Shown here: positions 10,151-18,242 of the stretch, piece by piece | How the letters are laid out: each line of letters starts with the position of its first letter | Numbering within the stretch: position 1 is the first letter of the stretch | Assembly: GCA_033557675.1 (NCBI GenBank) | Contig: JAWQRM010000503.1 | Coordinates: forward strand, 1-21,985 | Length of the DNA: 21,985 nt | Direction of reading: 5' to 3' | DNA from: Coptodactyla brooksi | Lineage: Eukaryota > Arthropoda > Insecta > Coleoptera > Scarabaeidae | Made by a program: the position numbers and the translations under genes | Notes under the pieces: model-generated | The model's database searches: none | Told to the model about the DNA's origin: nothing | Seen by the model: only the letters and a program-made list of their open reading frames with translations

Positions 10151-10842
10151 TAGCGTAGGTATGTTTTTTTAATTGAATCTGTTACGGTCTTTTAAGTACG
10201 GTTTGCTGTCAGAATAATTGTTATGACGTATACGTAAGGAGTAAGAATAAAAATGTGTATAATTGATGGAAAATAAGTTGATAATCAACAATGGTAACCA
10301 TAGCTGCCATCCTGTGGTATGCAATACTCAGAAAATACGTTGTGAGCTATTAATAGTACAGCACGAAAATTAGTTATATGGTATCAACTATATAATTGTT
10401 AGAAGGGCAGAAACCAAACAATGAAAAGATTGTGCAGATAAAGTGGAAACAGGTTGAAGGGGTTGACAAAATTGAGACATAGGAGAGGCCTACATGCAAA
10501 TATGAACTGAATGTGATTAAGACAGGAGCCGCAAAAGAAACATTGAAGAGGTCTTCGAAGGTTTTGGAGGTCCGTTTCAATGATGACGTCCCTGGCTCGG
10601 GGTTATATCATTTATTACTCGCATAACTGGTATACAAGAAGATCGGTGACCTTGGCATTGAGATCAACATTGCTCAGTACAGCTACATCGTGACTGCAGT
10701 GTAACTGCAGTATTATTGTATATTCCTGACCTAAGGTGCTGCTTATTTTATTTATTTTGTTTAAATAAGTCAGCACTATGTGCCAGCACGGTTCTACAAA
10801 ACATTCTTGACCTAATAGTTACTGCTTAAAGTAGGAAAAATT
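10151..10842. other. Unassigned stretch
   Basis: No gene recognised. A 68-codon minus-strand frame (10374-10580) has no known motif. A TTATTT/AAATAA pairing flanks 10745-10770. Confidence 0.3.
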
Positions 10843-10898
10843 TCCACGTACATAGGACCCTACATTCAAAGCATAACAAAAATATTCAAAGAACACAA

Positions 10899-10952
10899 CA
10901 TATGCAGTCTGGACTGCACATGTTTTATGCTATGTGCAGTCTGGATTGCACA
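10899..10952 (+). repeat. Two direct copies of a 20-24 bp palindrome
   Basis: 10899-10922 is a near-perfect palindrome centred on TG (arms CATATGCAGTC/GACTGCACATG, one mismatch). 10933-10952 is a second copy (TGTGCAGTC TG GATTGCACA, one mismatch). They differ from each other at few positions, so the second is a tandem-like duplicate. They lie within the Penelope linker frame. Confidence 0.85.
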
Positions 10953-11020
10953 ATAAAAAACGATAAAATAAATAAAAAACAAATAAAAACAAATAAAAAC
11001 AAATAAAAACGATAAAATGG
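10951..11020 (+). repeat. A-rich tandem repeat, AAATAAAAAC unit
   Basis: Three exact copies of AAATAAAAAC at 10981-11010, preceded by an 11-base variant and flanked by GATAAAAT on both sides. It splits the Penelope remnant and could be an expanded poly(A)-like tail of another insertion. Confidence 0.9.
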
Positions 11021-11265
11021 AACAATCCGAAATGCGCAAAATTATATGTTATACATGTGAAATGAAATACTTTCTATAAACAGGAAGAAAGTTCAGTGAT
11101 AAGTATGCAGAACAAACAACATCCGATATAAAAGGTAAGTACAATTCAAATTACGGAGAGGCTCTCTACAAATATTCCCACATCCCTGGCAATAGAGAAC
11201 TTTCAGGTCATATATACGAGACGTATTTTTATAGTAATAACCGTTTTGAAATAAGACTTAATTAA

Positions 11266-11632
11266 GATTAGTATAAACTTTAAGTATAATTTTCTTTCCA
11301 GCTTTATTTTTATATTAAAACCTTGTGCTGCAGGTCAGTAGAACAGGTTGTTATCAGGTACACCGATGTCATATAAACAATGGTAAAGGTATCTCGCCGA
11401 CGCAACATGTTTATAATTTAGTAACCTAGTCCCACTAACGAGGCGATATATATAGCGTCAACTGATATGTAAACAAGAATGACTAATGCGGTTGTACGTA
11501 GTATACCGCTAGCCTACATGTAATCCGATATGTACATCAAATTGTCCGAGACCGGGAATAAACGATTACAACTTCCTTGCGTGTAATTGATTAATTCTTA
11601 ATTGAGGTCTTCGAGTAATATTACGCAACGGG
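11266..11632. other. Unassigned stretch
   Basis: No open frame, repeat or known motif found. Confidence 0.4.
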
Positions 11633-12037
11633 TTAGCAGCCATCACTAAGAGGCATTATGGAGGAAGAAACAAGCTGAGAATCTTCAGAGGCTTCAGCTT
11701 CATACGTGATATGCAGGTATGCCTGATTGCGGGACGTCCCACTGGCGATCCAGGCCAAGGCGTGACGCATCCGGTACGATGTGATGGGGAACGGCCAGAG
11801 TAGGAAGGATGAAACGGTGATCATCAGCTAGGCAGGCAGCAGTGGAGGAACCACAGCATCCGCAGCAGACGGGATAACGTTCTCTGCCATGGAAGTAGGA
11901 GTTATCCTATTGGCACTCATAGCGATCTGGAGGAGTGGCACCAGGCCAATGGAGAAGGCGATTCGGGGAGAGCTTTCTAGGAGCCGAAAACTACTGAGTA
12001 TCCGAACGCAGTAATGAAGAAGGACACCATATGACAT
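11633..12037 (-). other. GC-richer block with a 135-codon minus frame split by one stop
   Basis: On the minus strand, 12037-11828 (69 codons) and 11824-11633 (63 codons) share one frame, with only the stop at 11828-11830 between them. The block is clearly GC-richer than its flanks. The product contains an Ala/Pro-rich patch (AADAVVPPLLPA) and matches nothing I know. It directly abuts the RT frame of the plus-strand LINE that starts at 12042. It may therefore be element sequence whose true coding strand is plus and decayed, with the minus frame a shadow. Confidence 0.3.
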
Positions 12038-12041
12038 GTAG

Positions 12042-13581
12042 AGTAAGCTAAAAGTCTTATTAAATTTACTACATAGGGTAAATGAACCTTACTTTAACCT
12101 ATCAGGATACGCTGATGATCTTGTTATTCTGGTTAATGGAAACCGCGAAAGCATCCTTTGTGACAGGATGCAGGAAGCACTCAATATTGTCGAGAAGTGG
12201 TGCAGAGAACATTTTTTGTCAGTGAATCCGGTAAAGACTGAAATGGTACTCTTCACTAGAAAACGCAACGTAGGAAGCTTTAGGCTGCCCAGCTACGGTA
12301 ACACTCAGCTATCCATATACAAGAAGGTGAAATACCTTAGAATTATCCTTGACAGCAGACTAACTTGGAACTCACATGTAGAAAGCAGAGTGCAAGAGGC
12401 CAGTATTGCGTTTGGCCAATGTCGCAGAGCTATCGGAAGGACTTGGGGTCTCTCACCTAAGATAGTAATGTGGATTTACAAAGCAGTCATTAGATCAATG
12501 CTGACATATGGGGCTGAGGTCTGGTTGAATAAAGCCAAACAGATCACTGCTATTTGGTTTGAAAACATGTTCTTCCTACTACCGCTTGATATTTACATCG
12601 AGGAGCTGGTGCTAGTAGCAATGCTTAGACTACTCACGGTGAGTTACAACTGTGATGATACTCGTTGGGGGAAATGGTATAGCCTGAGATGGACTGCAGT
12701 TGATAAAACTCCCCTCCTACAGTGCTGTGCCGACAACCTGCCGCCTCGCTACGTCTTTTACAGACCTTACAATACAAGTATTGGTGATGATACTGTAAAC
12801 TCTATAGGTAATATCAAGATCTACACAGATGGATCCAAAAGAAAGAACGGTGCAGGGGCGGGGGTCTTCACTTATGAACTTCGGCTCCGGCAGTTCCTAC
12901 CATTGGGCAGGTTTACTACTGTCCTACAGGCAGAATTGATCGCCATTCACACTGCGGCGGAGTATATTACACAGCGCAGTATTACAGGTAAGAACATAAA
13001 GATACTTACTGACAGTAAACCTTCCATTCTACCACTTCGAAGATACCAATACTCTTCCAAGCTGTTGTGGAATGTCATGATGCCTTGGTACAGGCGTCAC
13101 ACAACAACAGTGTAACTCTGTGTTGGATTAAGGGGCATAACGCTGCTCTAGGAAATGAGCATGCAGACAAGCTAGCCCGTAGGACAGCAACTCGCACTGC
13201 CTGCGCACCCGAGCCTGTAATTTTACCCACCAACAGCACCGTGATTAAATTAATAAACTCGAGAAGTTTAAGGACCGATGGGACAGAGCACCTGGTTGTC
13301 TTCTAGCCAAGGAAATTGTGACCTATCCTGGCGAAAAGAATACCAGGAGACTATTGCAGCTCTCCAGGAAGAACCTACACCTCATCGCTGTGTTTTTCAC
13401 TGGACACTGTGCGGTATGGAAGTATTTGTTTAATATGCGACTGGTGGAAACGTCTACCTGTAGATGCTGTGAGCAAGGCGAGGAGACGGTAAGACACATT
13501 CTGTGCGAATGCCCAGCCCTGGAGCAACTCAGGGCTAATATCCTAGAAGAATCGTGGCCGACAGCAGTCAGGCCACGATGA
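12042..13581 (+). pseudogene. RT / RNase H / zinc-finger polyprotein, two frameshifts
   Basis: The frame opens at 12042, upstream of the first ATG at 12168, and carries GYADDLVILV (12105-12134), the RT catalytic box. The thumb region follows, with KVKYLRIILDSRLTW, GRTWGLSP and SMLTYGAEVW. An internal deletion seems to shorten the stretch near 12540-12640. RNase H comes next: YTDGSK (Asp at 12828), QAELIAIHTA (Glu at 12933) and LTDSKPS (Asp at 13011). A frameshift near 13080 moves to the 13067-13306 frame, which has WIKGHNAALGNEHADKLA with the closing His and Asp. A second shift near 13310 leads to 13318-13581 with CRCCEQGEETVRHILCECP, a CCHC-type finger of this group. All three RNase H acids survive, so the element is younger than most others here, but it cannot make one protein. 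Confidence 0.9.
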
Positions 13582-13720
13582 GCTGGTTGACTCAACCAGA
13601 GTGAATGTTGGATGATGCTCAAGGGGCCCGCTGGGGCCTAAGTGCTGTAGGACTTTCCTACCCTCCCACATCCCTCCATCCAAAGGGTAAATGGAATTAA
13701 GATAACTGTGCGAAACCAAA
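12042..13720 (+). mobile_element. Non-LTR retrotransposon 3' half, RNase H-bearing (I-group like)
   Basis: The segment runs from RT motif C through an RNase H domain and a C-terminal zinc-finger region to a GC-rich 3' untranslated tail at 13582-13690. The order RT, RNase H, CCHC is that of I-group LINEs (I, LOA, Outcast and relatives). The 5' part of the RT, the endonuclease and ORF1 are missing. The exact clade cannot be told by eye. Confidence 0.85.
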
Positions 13721-13721
13721 A

Positions 13722-13759
13722 TTAAGTTGGGCTTAGAGATTTAAGTTAGGCGTAGAGAT
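13722..13759 (+). repeat. Two tandem 19-bp repeats
   Basis: TTAAGTTGGGCTTAGAGAT (13722-13740) is followed at once by TTAAGTTAGGCGTAGAGAT (13741-13759), 17 of 19 identical. It sits just after the LINE's 3' tail, where such elements often end in short repeats, so it may mark that end. Confidence 0.85.
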
Positions 13760-13897
13760 TAAGCGAGTTTGAACGTCACAATAAGACCTTATAAGTAATG
13801 GCAATAGGAAGGAAATGAAAACGGGTGCAGGGCTATGTGTATGCCCATACTGTAAGGAATACGGTAAACTTTTAAATCTTCTGCCCTTATTCTTCAT

Positions 13898-14262
13898 TTG
13901 ACTAAAAACAAATTCCTCCAAAAATCGGTAAGTGATGTCAACGTTATACATTACGGACGCCGTTGGATTCCATACTTTCATAGAATATTCATCCCTGACG
14001 TATTTCCTAATAAACCGCGTAAAACACAATATGCTGCCAAAAATCTTGATTCTATACAAGTACCAGGTACTCATTGGGTAGCAATTTCTAAGCATTGAGC
14101 ACTCGTATACTATTTTGATTCTTTTGGAAACCTGTAACCTCCCATGAGGCTGGAAACTTATTTCAGCCGTAATGTTAAAATACTACATATAATCTTGCGA
14201 GATATCAAAACTTTAATTCAGTAAATTGCGAAATTTGTGTTTAAAATTTACACGACAATGCC
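13898..14262 (+). pseudogene. Polinton/Maverick adenain-like cysteine protease, degraded
   Basis: Polintons encode an adenovirus-type protease that would mature their capsid proteins. The plus frame from 13898 has a FHRIFIPDVFP segment fitting the N-terminal 'F.gvf..d.LP' region. GTHWVAISK follows, with the catalytic His at 14072-14074. After a TGA at 14096 the same frame has YYFDSFGN, with the catalytic Asp at 14117-14119, then a stop and a PP..LETYF segment. The expected catalytic Cys codon (TGC, 14227-14229) is present, but only in a shifted frame, next to a CEICV read. Two stops and a frameshift make it a relic. Only the C-terminal two-thirds of the family's length is covered. Confidence 0.75.
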
Positions 14263-14327
14263 CCTTAAAACATGTTAACAGTTTAAAATAAGTTTAGTCA
14301 TGTTCGGGACGTCTACGCTAAAGGGTA

Positions 14328-14860
14328 TGGAGAGTACACTCTCTTCTACTATTATCCACCTCATGAGTTAGACGTAAAGTTCATGTTTGTTTTAGCATTA
14401 ATTGACCTCTTTACCTACAGTACAATACCCTACATTGAACCGGGTTGGAGTAGAATTTAGTATTGTGACAATAATAAAGTAATTTGAATTCCAGCTGGCT
14501 CTTACGAGATCACGAATAGTGACGAGTATGTAAGGCACAGACTAAACGAACAATAGAAAATTACCGGAGATAGTGAGACGTCCGTCATCATTAAGCTTCA
14601 TCGCAATACGCTTAAGTGTGACATTTGCAGTAAACTTGAGTTGAATTTTATAAAATCAGATAGTATTGGACCTATGCTACGCAAACAAAACGGAAATTCA
14701 GTAAATTTTCCTAACAAAGAGATATCTATCATACTAGAAGTGAAACGAGCATGAGATGGGACTTGTATTTAATCACCAGCAACTGCAGCATGTGTGTCGA
14801 GATCATTCGTATAAAATACCAATTCCAAACACATCGAGATTTATTGGAGTAAGTGTTCTG
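14328..14860 (+). pseudogene. Polinton/Maverick minor capsid (PY, penton-like) protein, degraded
   Basis: In Polintons the PY gene encodes the predicted penton-like minor capsid protein. One plus frame stays largely open from 14328 to 14755. It carries YYYPPHELDV, a FTYSTIPYIEP segment (fitting 'TYNSIPN'), IPAGSYEI (14488-14511, a hallmark of PY), RNTLKCDI at about 14605 and SDSIGPML at about 14660. The order matches the family. Stops interrupt it at about 14458, 14485, 14553 and 14752. After that only scraps fit, including a NTSRFI read near 14830 where the family has HTIHEF. It lies in the same orientation, 65 bases after the protease relic, so both belong to one element. Confidence 0.7.
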
Positions 14861-14875
14861 TAGAGTAACTAGCCA

Positions 14876-15290
14876 TGAACGAGCGTAATAGACGTTGTGT
14901 AAAGAGTTTAGGATTTAAACTTAAAGAAAATGAATGAAATATCATTCTTCGATGATGGTATATAGAGCGAAGACTTTCATGCTTACCCGCCACACATTTA
15001 GTCGTTTAATCATAACTTATATAGTATATTTGGAAAACAATTTTCATCACATTAAAACCAGCAGTAGATGTATATCATATAATAGATTTAGAAATATTTT
15101 AATCCAATCATCTTACAACGTGAAAGCTTGGCAGGAAAAACCAATTATAATAAATTTAAAAGAAAACAGTGGCTGTCCTAGATTTGAAATAGATCACGAT
15201 GTTTACAATTACCACGGTAAAATGCTTAGCAAAAAATTTTTTATACGGAGATTAGTGTTTACGGGCATTAAATAAACAGTAGTTGCTTAA
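14876..15290 (+). other. Unassigned ORFs, possibly the next Polinton gene
   Basis: A short frame at 14876-14935 begins MNERNRRCVKSLGFKLKENE and stops. An overlapping 113-codon ORF follows at 14934-15275, basic and AT-rich, with no motif I can name. Its position after the minor capsid relic suggests Polinton, but I cannot confirm a family. Confidence 0.3.
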
Positions 15291-15502
15291 ACTTAATATT
15301 ATTTCTTTACCTAATTTTCGTATGAACTGTGCGATCTCAGAAAGAATGTAATATGTGTGCCAATTCCTATGTTAATATTTTGGTTTCGCGGCACGCGCTA
15401 ACATAAAATGTCATGTCAATTTTGCATGTCGGGATAGGAAACAACGCGGTTTACCGCTATCGCGTTATCACCGAATGCCGTAATAAATCGAAGGAATTCG
15501 CG

Positions 15503-15540
<38 letters not shown>

Positions 15541-15575
15541 ATATATATATATATATATATATGTTATATATATGT
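15503..15575. repeat. (TA)n microsatellite with TGTTA interruptions
   Basis: A TA dinucleotide run of about 70 bases broken twice by TGTTA. The open frame reading through it (15413-15643) is an artefact. Confidence 0.97.
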
Positions 15576-15627
15576 TACGCTCAAACAGCGAAAACGCTCA
15601 ACGGACGAAAAAAGCAGCCACAACGCG

Positions 15628-15656
15628 TTATAGGCGGTGCTGAACACCGCCTATAA
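15628..15656. repeat. Perfect 12-bp inverted repeat, 5-base loop
   Basis: TTATAGGCGGTG (15628-15639), loop CTGAA, CACCGCCTATAA (15645-15656). It is fully complementary and GC-rich for this window. It ends 18 bases before the ATG of the KRBA2-like gene. Confidence 0.92.
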
Positions 15657-16017
15657 GCCGAGTTTGCCACAAGTATGCTTGAGTTTGCTCGTATGAAGGA
15701 GGTGTTTAATGAAAAACTTTCAAATGTCGTTGAAAATAGTAATTATCGGAGTGACTACTTTACGGCTGACCGATATAACCACATCTTACATGAGGTTGAA
15801 GAAACAAAACGTTTAAAAGACAATAAAATGCCGTTGTCATCGAAACAATACAGAAGACTGAAGAGATACGACATCGTAACAATTTGCAGAAACGAAACAC
15901 TAATCGAGAAAACCGTGGAAATACAGAGTGCTAATTTTCGATCTTACTGTAAAACGGAGGGTTTGTTCGATATCATTGACACTGCTCATAAAGCAATTGG
16001 ACGCAAAAGAATAAGAG

Positions 16018-16458
16018 GTAGGTAAGTGTCCAGTTGCTTTAACAAACGTAAAAGTCCTTGCAACTTTATGTATTACTGAATTAAGTCAGAACATTTTCTA
16101 TTAAAAAATATTTAAGAATTTTAAACCCACCTAGGTGATTTTTTTCAGTTTAGTTCGTAAGTATTTATAAAATGCTTATGAGATAATTTTACTTAATTTA
16201 AACACGATGAAATTGCGAAACTTAATTGCCTGGTGCGAGTGGAGTAGTAGGGATCAAAATGTTAGCCATTTTTAAGAAAATTAATAACGAGTAAGGATGT
16301 TTCCTAAATAAATAAAATTTTTTCGGCCGGTATTACTAGATGTGGTTCTGATTTTTGAGTTTGTAGGTCATGGTCTAGGGATTTCACTCATCCTGCTGAG
16401 CGAAATTCCTAGACCACGGCTTACAAACTGTGGTCTAGGTGTTTCTGTTTTATTTTAG
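16018..16458 (+). other. Intron-like interruption of the KRBA2-like gene
   Basis: Coding similarity stops at ..AGAG|GTAGGT and resumes after a T-rich tract ending TTTTAG|TTATGGAAG. Cutting at these GT and AG sites would keep the reading frame across the join. A stronger donor, AG|GTAAGT, lies four bases downstream at 16022 but would shift the frame. The segment is AT-rich, has no ORF and contains the hairpin at 16359-16428. It could be a genuine intron or a short non-autonomous insertion. Confidence 0.45.
16359..16428. repeat. 27-bp inverted repeat with 16-base loop, plus a third half-copy
   Basis: Arms 16359-16385 and 16402-16428 match at 23 of 27 positions; all four differences are transitions. 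In plus-strand RNA three of them become G-U pairs, leaving a single A/C mismatch. A third copy of the GTGGTCTAGG core follows at 16430-16439. It may be a folded mini-element or a small-RNA hairpin. Confidence 0.85.
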
Positions 16459-17359
16459 TTATGGAAGCCGAAATAAACAAAAAATACTGCAATGTCACTA
16501 GAAAATCTATTCAGATGTATTTGTCAGTATGATGTATTGTCAGCAGTGCCAAGGAAAGAAAAAAAGTAAGAAGGGATTGGTAGTTGCGCGTGATTTGACA
16601 CTGTCAAATCACATGAGTTCGCGATGTCAGGTGGACCTGATGGATATGTAGACTGAACCCGATAGAGACTATCTTTAACTATCAAGGCCATTTCATCAAA
16701 TTTACAATGCTCAAACCGCTGAAAACTAAAACTGCCGAAGAAGTCGCATATCATTTGATAGATATCTTTTGTATTTTGGAGCTCCCTTTATTCTCCAGAG
16801 TGACAATGGAAGAGAATTTTCTAATAAAATAATCCAAAGTTTAACAGACATGTGGCCTGGCTTGAAACTTGTGCACGGAAAGCCTAGACATTCGCAAAGT
16901 CAAGGGTCTGTAGAAAGATCTAACCAAAATGTGAGAGATATTCTGTAAACAATGGCCAGAAGGACTAAGGTTTATTCAAAGCAACAAGAATCGCTTATTA
17001 CATGAAGGAATTAAGAAAAGTCCTCATGAAGCTATGTGCGGTAGCAAGCAAAGAATTGAATTGGCAGATTCAACGTTAGAAAAGGAAACATACGAATTTT
17101 TGGAAACTGAAGATTTGGAAAAGATCTTGGATGGGATGCGTATGATATTAATACTATTGCTAGTAGGTAATGTATTTCAAGACGTACCGCTGCGAAAGCT
17201 GTGACGTGAGTTCACTTCAAAGAGCGAAACTTTTTTTCGTCGAAATTATTGACTTAGAAGAAGGCGTCTGGAAGTTGCCACAAGCTTCAAGCTACGTGCC
17301 GATGGCCACCTATAGAATAACTGATCATAGAAATGCCGATCACTTTTCTTAACAACGTT

Positions 17360-17911
17360 AGGGTCCAGATGTTTCACGTATATCTGCATCAGCTAAAAAC
17401 TGGGTTTAGAAACCCGTGTGGATGGAAGTCTTAATATTTCCAATCATAGCCATGGTTATAGACTGGTAAACAAAGTCTGAAAGTTGTTTTGAGAGAAAGG
17501 ATTGCATATGGACTTGTTTCTAAATTTTATGTTGAGTGCATTTCATGTAGTACGTTAACATCTTTCAAAAATTCACCTATAATTGAATCAAGTCATGATG
17601 ATTATGAAATAAAAAGCAGAATTATGTATGCCGGGTGCACAGTGGAGTTAGGTTTCTGTGGTGTTGGAAATTTTGTGCAGCTATGCATTCGCCTCCTCCT
17701 ATTTCTCAAAAGTCATACGATAGAATTTTGAAGAAAATAAAATTGGTGAGTTTTGACGTAGCTGACAATTGCATGTATAAAAGCGTGTGGGTGCTAGATT
17801 ACAAAAATTAAAACTCATTATTAAAACTCGTGGCAAGAAGATATCAGATGGCAAAAGTATCAGTGGTAAAAACCGTTTGACTGATAAACTAAGATATTTA
17901 ATTGTATTTTA
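17360..17911 (+). pseudogene. Mutator-like transposase, 5' part
   Basis: Shifted plus frames give an N-terminal block (VSRISASAK, KLGLETRVDG). ISCSTLTSFKNSP and a YEIKSRIMYA segment follow, then GVGNF and, after a frameshift, AAMHSPPPISQKSYDRI. This order matches the N-terminal half of the insect 'Mutator-like transposase domain' proteins (cysteine pairs, then FC..M..PPP). The frame 17787-17909 then gives VGARLQKL and SDGKSISGKNRLTD, which in the family lie after the catalytic core. The DGTWQKRG-type core between them is missing, so a large internal deletion has removed the active site. Confidence 0.7.
17900..17911 (+). repeat. Target-site duplication, left copy
   Basis: AATTGTATTTTA, matched by AACTGTATTTTA at 18243-18254 (11 of 12). 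The codons at this point, read through the right-hand copy, restore the transposase frame, which shows the duplication arose from the insertion. Confidence 0.8.
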
Positions 17912-17956
17912 AAGTAGAAAGGAAATCGCCACTACGCCAAAATATAAAAAAAGGAC

Positions 17957-17999
17957 GTTCGACGCACGTTTCGCTAACCAAGTTGACATCATCAGAAGC
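17957..17999 (-). ncRNA. Hammerhead ribozyme, reverse orientation, core intact
   Basis: On the minus strand: GCTT (stem I), CTGATGA (complement of 17989-17995), the extra T, GTCAAC/GTTAGC stem II with one C/A mismatch and one wobble, GAAA (complement of 17969-17972), stem III ACG/CGT with a TG loop, and GTC at the cleavage site (C opposite 17961). All core bases are canonical apart from the extra T. Stem I is weak (one mismatch, one G-U). Confidence 0.75.
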
Positions 18000-18011
18000 A
18001 ATGAAAGACTA

Positions 18012-18047
18012 GAGGAGTCTTTCATTGCTCTTGATGAAAGACTCCTC
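18012..18047. repeat. Perfect 14-bp inverted repeat in the insertion centre
   Basis: GAGGAGTCTTTCAT (18012-18025) and ATGAAAGACTCCTC (18034-18047) around the loop TGCTCTTG. It is fully paired. The right arm also repeats ATGAAAGACT from 18001-18010. It probably marks the junction of two inverted repeat units. Confidence 0.92.
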
Positions 18048-18063
18048 ACCCAATCCAACCCAA

Positions 18064-18099
18064 CCCGACTCACGTTTTGCTAACCAAGTTTGCGATGAC
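18064..18099 (-). ncRNA. Partial hammerhead-derived copy
   Basis: The minus strand reads AACTTGGTTAGC then AAAACGTGAGTC, matching the second half of the ribozyme, with the GAAA box changed to AAAA. The CTGATGA box is destroyed. It is a relic between the two better copies. Confidence 0.6.
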
Positions 18100-18120
18100 A
18101 GACTCCTCCAGTCTTTCGTT

Positions 18121-18163
18121 GCTCCTGATGATGCTAACTTGGTTAGCCAAATGTGCATCGAGC
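18121..18163 (+). ncRNA. Hammerhead-like motif with core G changed, stems preserved
   Basis: GCTC (18121-18124), CTGATGA (18125-18131), extra T, perfect stem II GCTAAC/GTTAGC (18133-18138 with 18142-18147), CAAA in place of GAAA (18148), stem III ATG/CAT, cleavage C at 18159 and GAGC (18160-18163). Stem I is four Watson-Crick pairs. Compared with 1496-1538, stem III changed on both sides (C-G to T-A) and kept pairing. The G-to-C change in the core should block catalysis. Confidence 0.75.
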
Positions 18164-18242
18164 TTCCTTTTTCCGTATTTTGGCGTAGTGGTAACTTCGT
18201 GCTTACTTTGTTACAAAGCCAAGGTTCCAAACCCTCAACTAT

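Larger units (their letters stand above)
10843..11265 (+). pseudogene. Penelope-like element remnant: linker and GIY-YIG endonuclease region
   Basis: Penelope-like elements encode an RT joined by a linker to a C-terminal GIY-YIG nuclease. The frame 10843-10956 gives PYIQSITKIFKEHNI, which fits the 'PYI..I..I.kkhnI' linker just before the nuclease. After a 120-bp A-rich interruption, the frame 11080-11265 gives TGRKFSDKYAEQ, the conserved 'QTGR.f..R..EH' nuclease segment, followed by about 40 residues that end at a stop. The Tyr pair of GIY-YIG itself is blurred by stops at about 11060-11079. The RT is not visible upstream. It supports Penelope-type activity in this genome and so the origin of the hammerhead repeats. 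Confidence 0.6.
15675..17350 (+). pseudogene. KRBA2-like integrase gene, interrupted and degraded
   Basis: Arthropod genomes carry many copies of a transposon-derived integrase annotated as 'KRAB-A domain-containing protein 2-like'. The 117-codon 5' frame (15675-16025) has its usual start: MKEVFNEKL, SSKQYRRLKRYDI, YCKTEGLFDII and HKAIG. A 441-bp interruption follows (16018-16458). The coding similarity then resumes with EINKKYCNVTRKSIQ, YCQQCQ (remnant of the HHCC finger) and SRCQVDLMDM with the first core Asp (16634-16636). SDNGREF carries the second Asp (16802-16804), and PRHSQSQGSVERSN the catalytic Glu. After a TAA at 16946 come HEGIKKSPHEAM and a frameshifted C-terminal region to about 17350. 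The D,D,E triad is legible, but stops and shifts break it at least five times. Confidence 0.8.
17912..18242. mobile_element. 331-bp Penelope-type insertion with inverted ribozyme repeats
   Basis: The insertion has two outward-facing half-copies of the ribozyme repeat. The left one (17927-18000) is inverted and the right one (18105-18200) is direct. Both carry the outer segment CACTACGCCAAAAT or its complement (ATTTTGGCGTAGTGG at 18176-18190). The centre holds a second, partial inverted copy and a perfect 14-bp hairpin. No protein is encoded. Penelope-like elements are known for inverted or partial tandem terminal-repeat arrangements and variable target duplications, which fits. Confidence 0.7.

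Noticed and set aside
13733..14095. 120-codon minus-strand ORF
   Set aside because: Opposite-strand shadow of the Polinton protease relic.
15413..15643. 76-codon ORF
   Set aside because: Mostly translation of the TA microsatellite.
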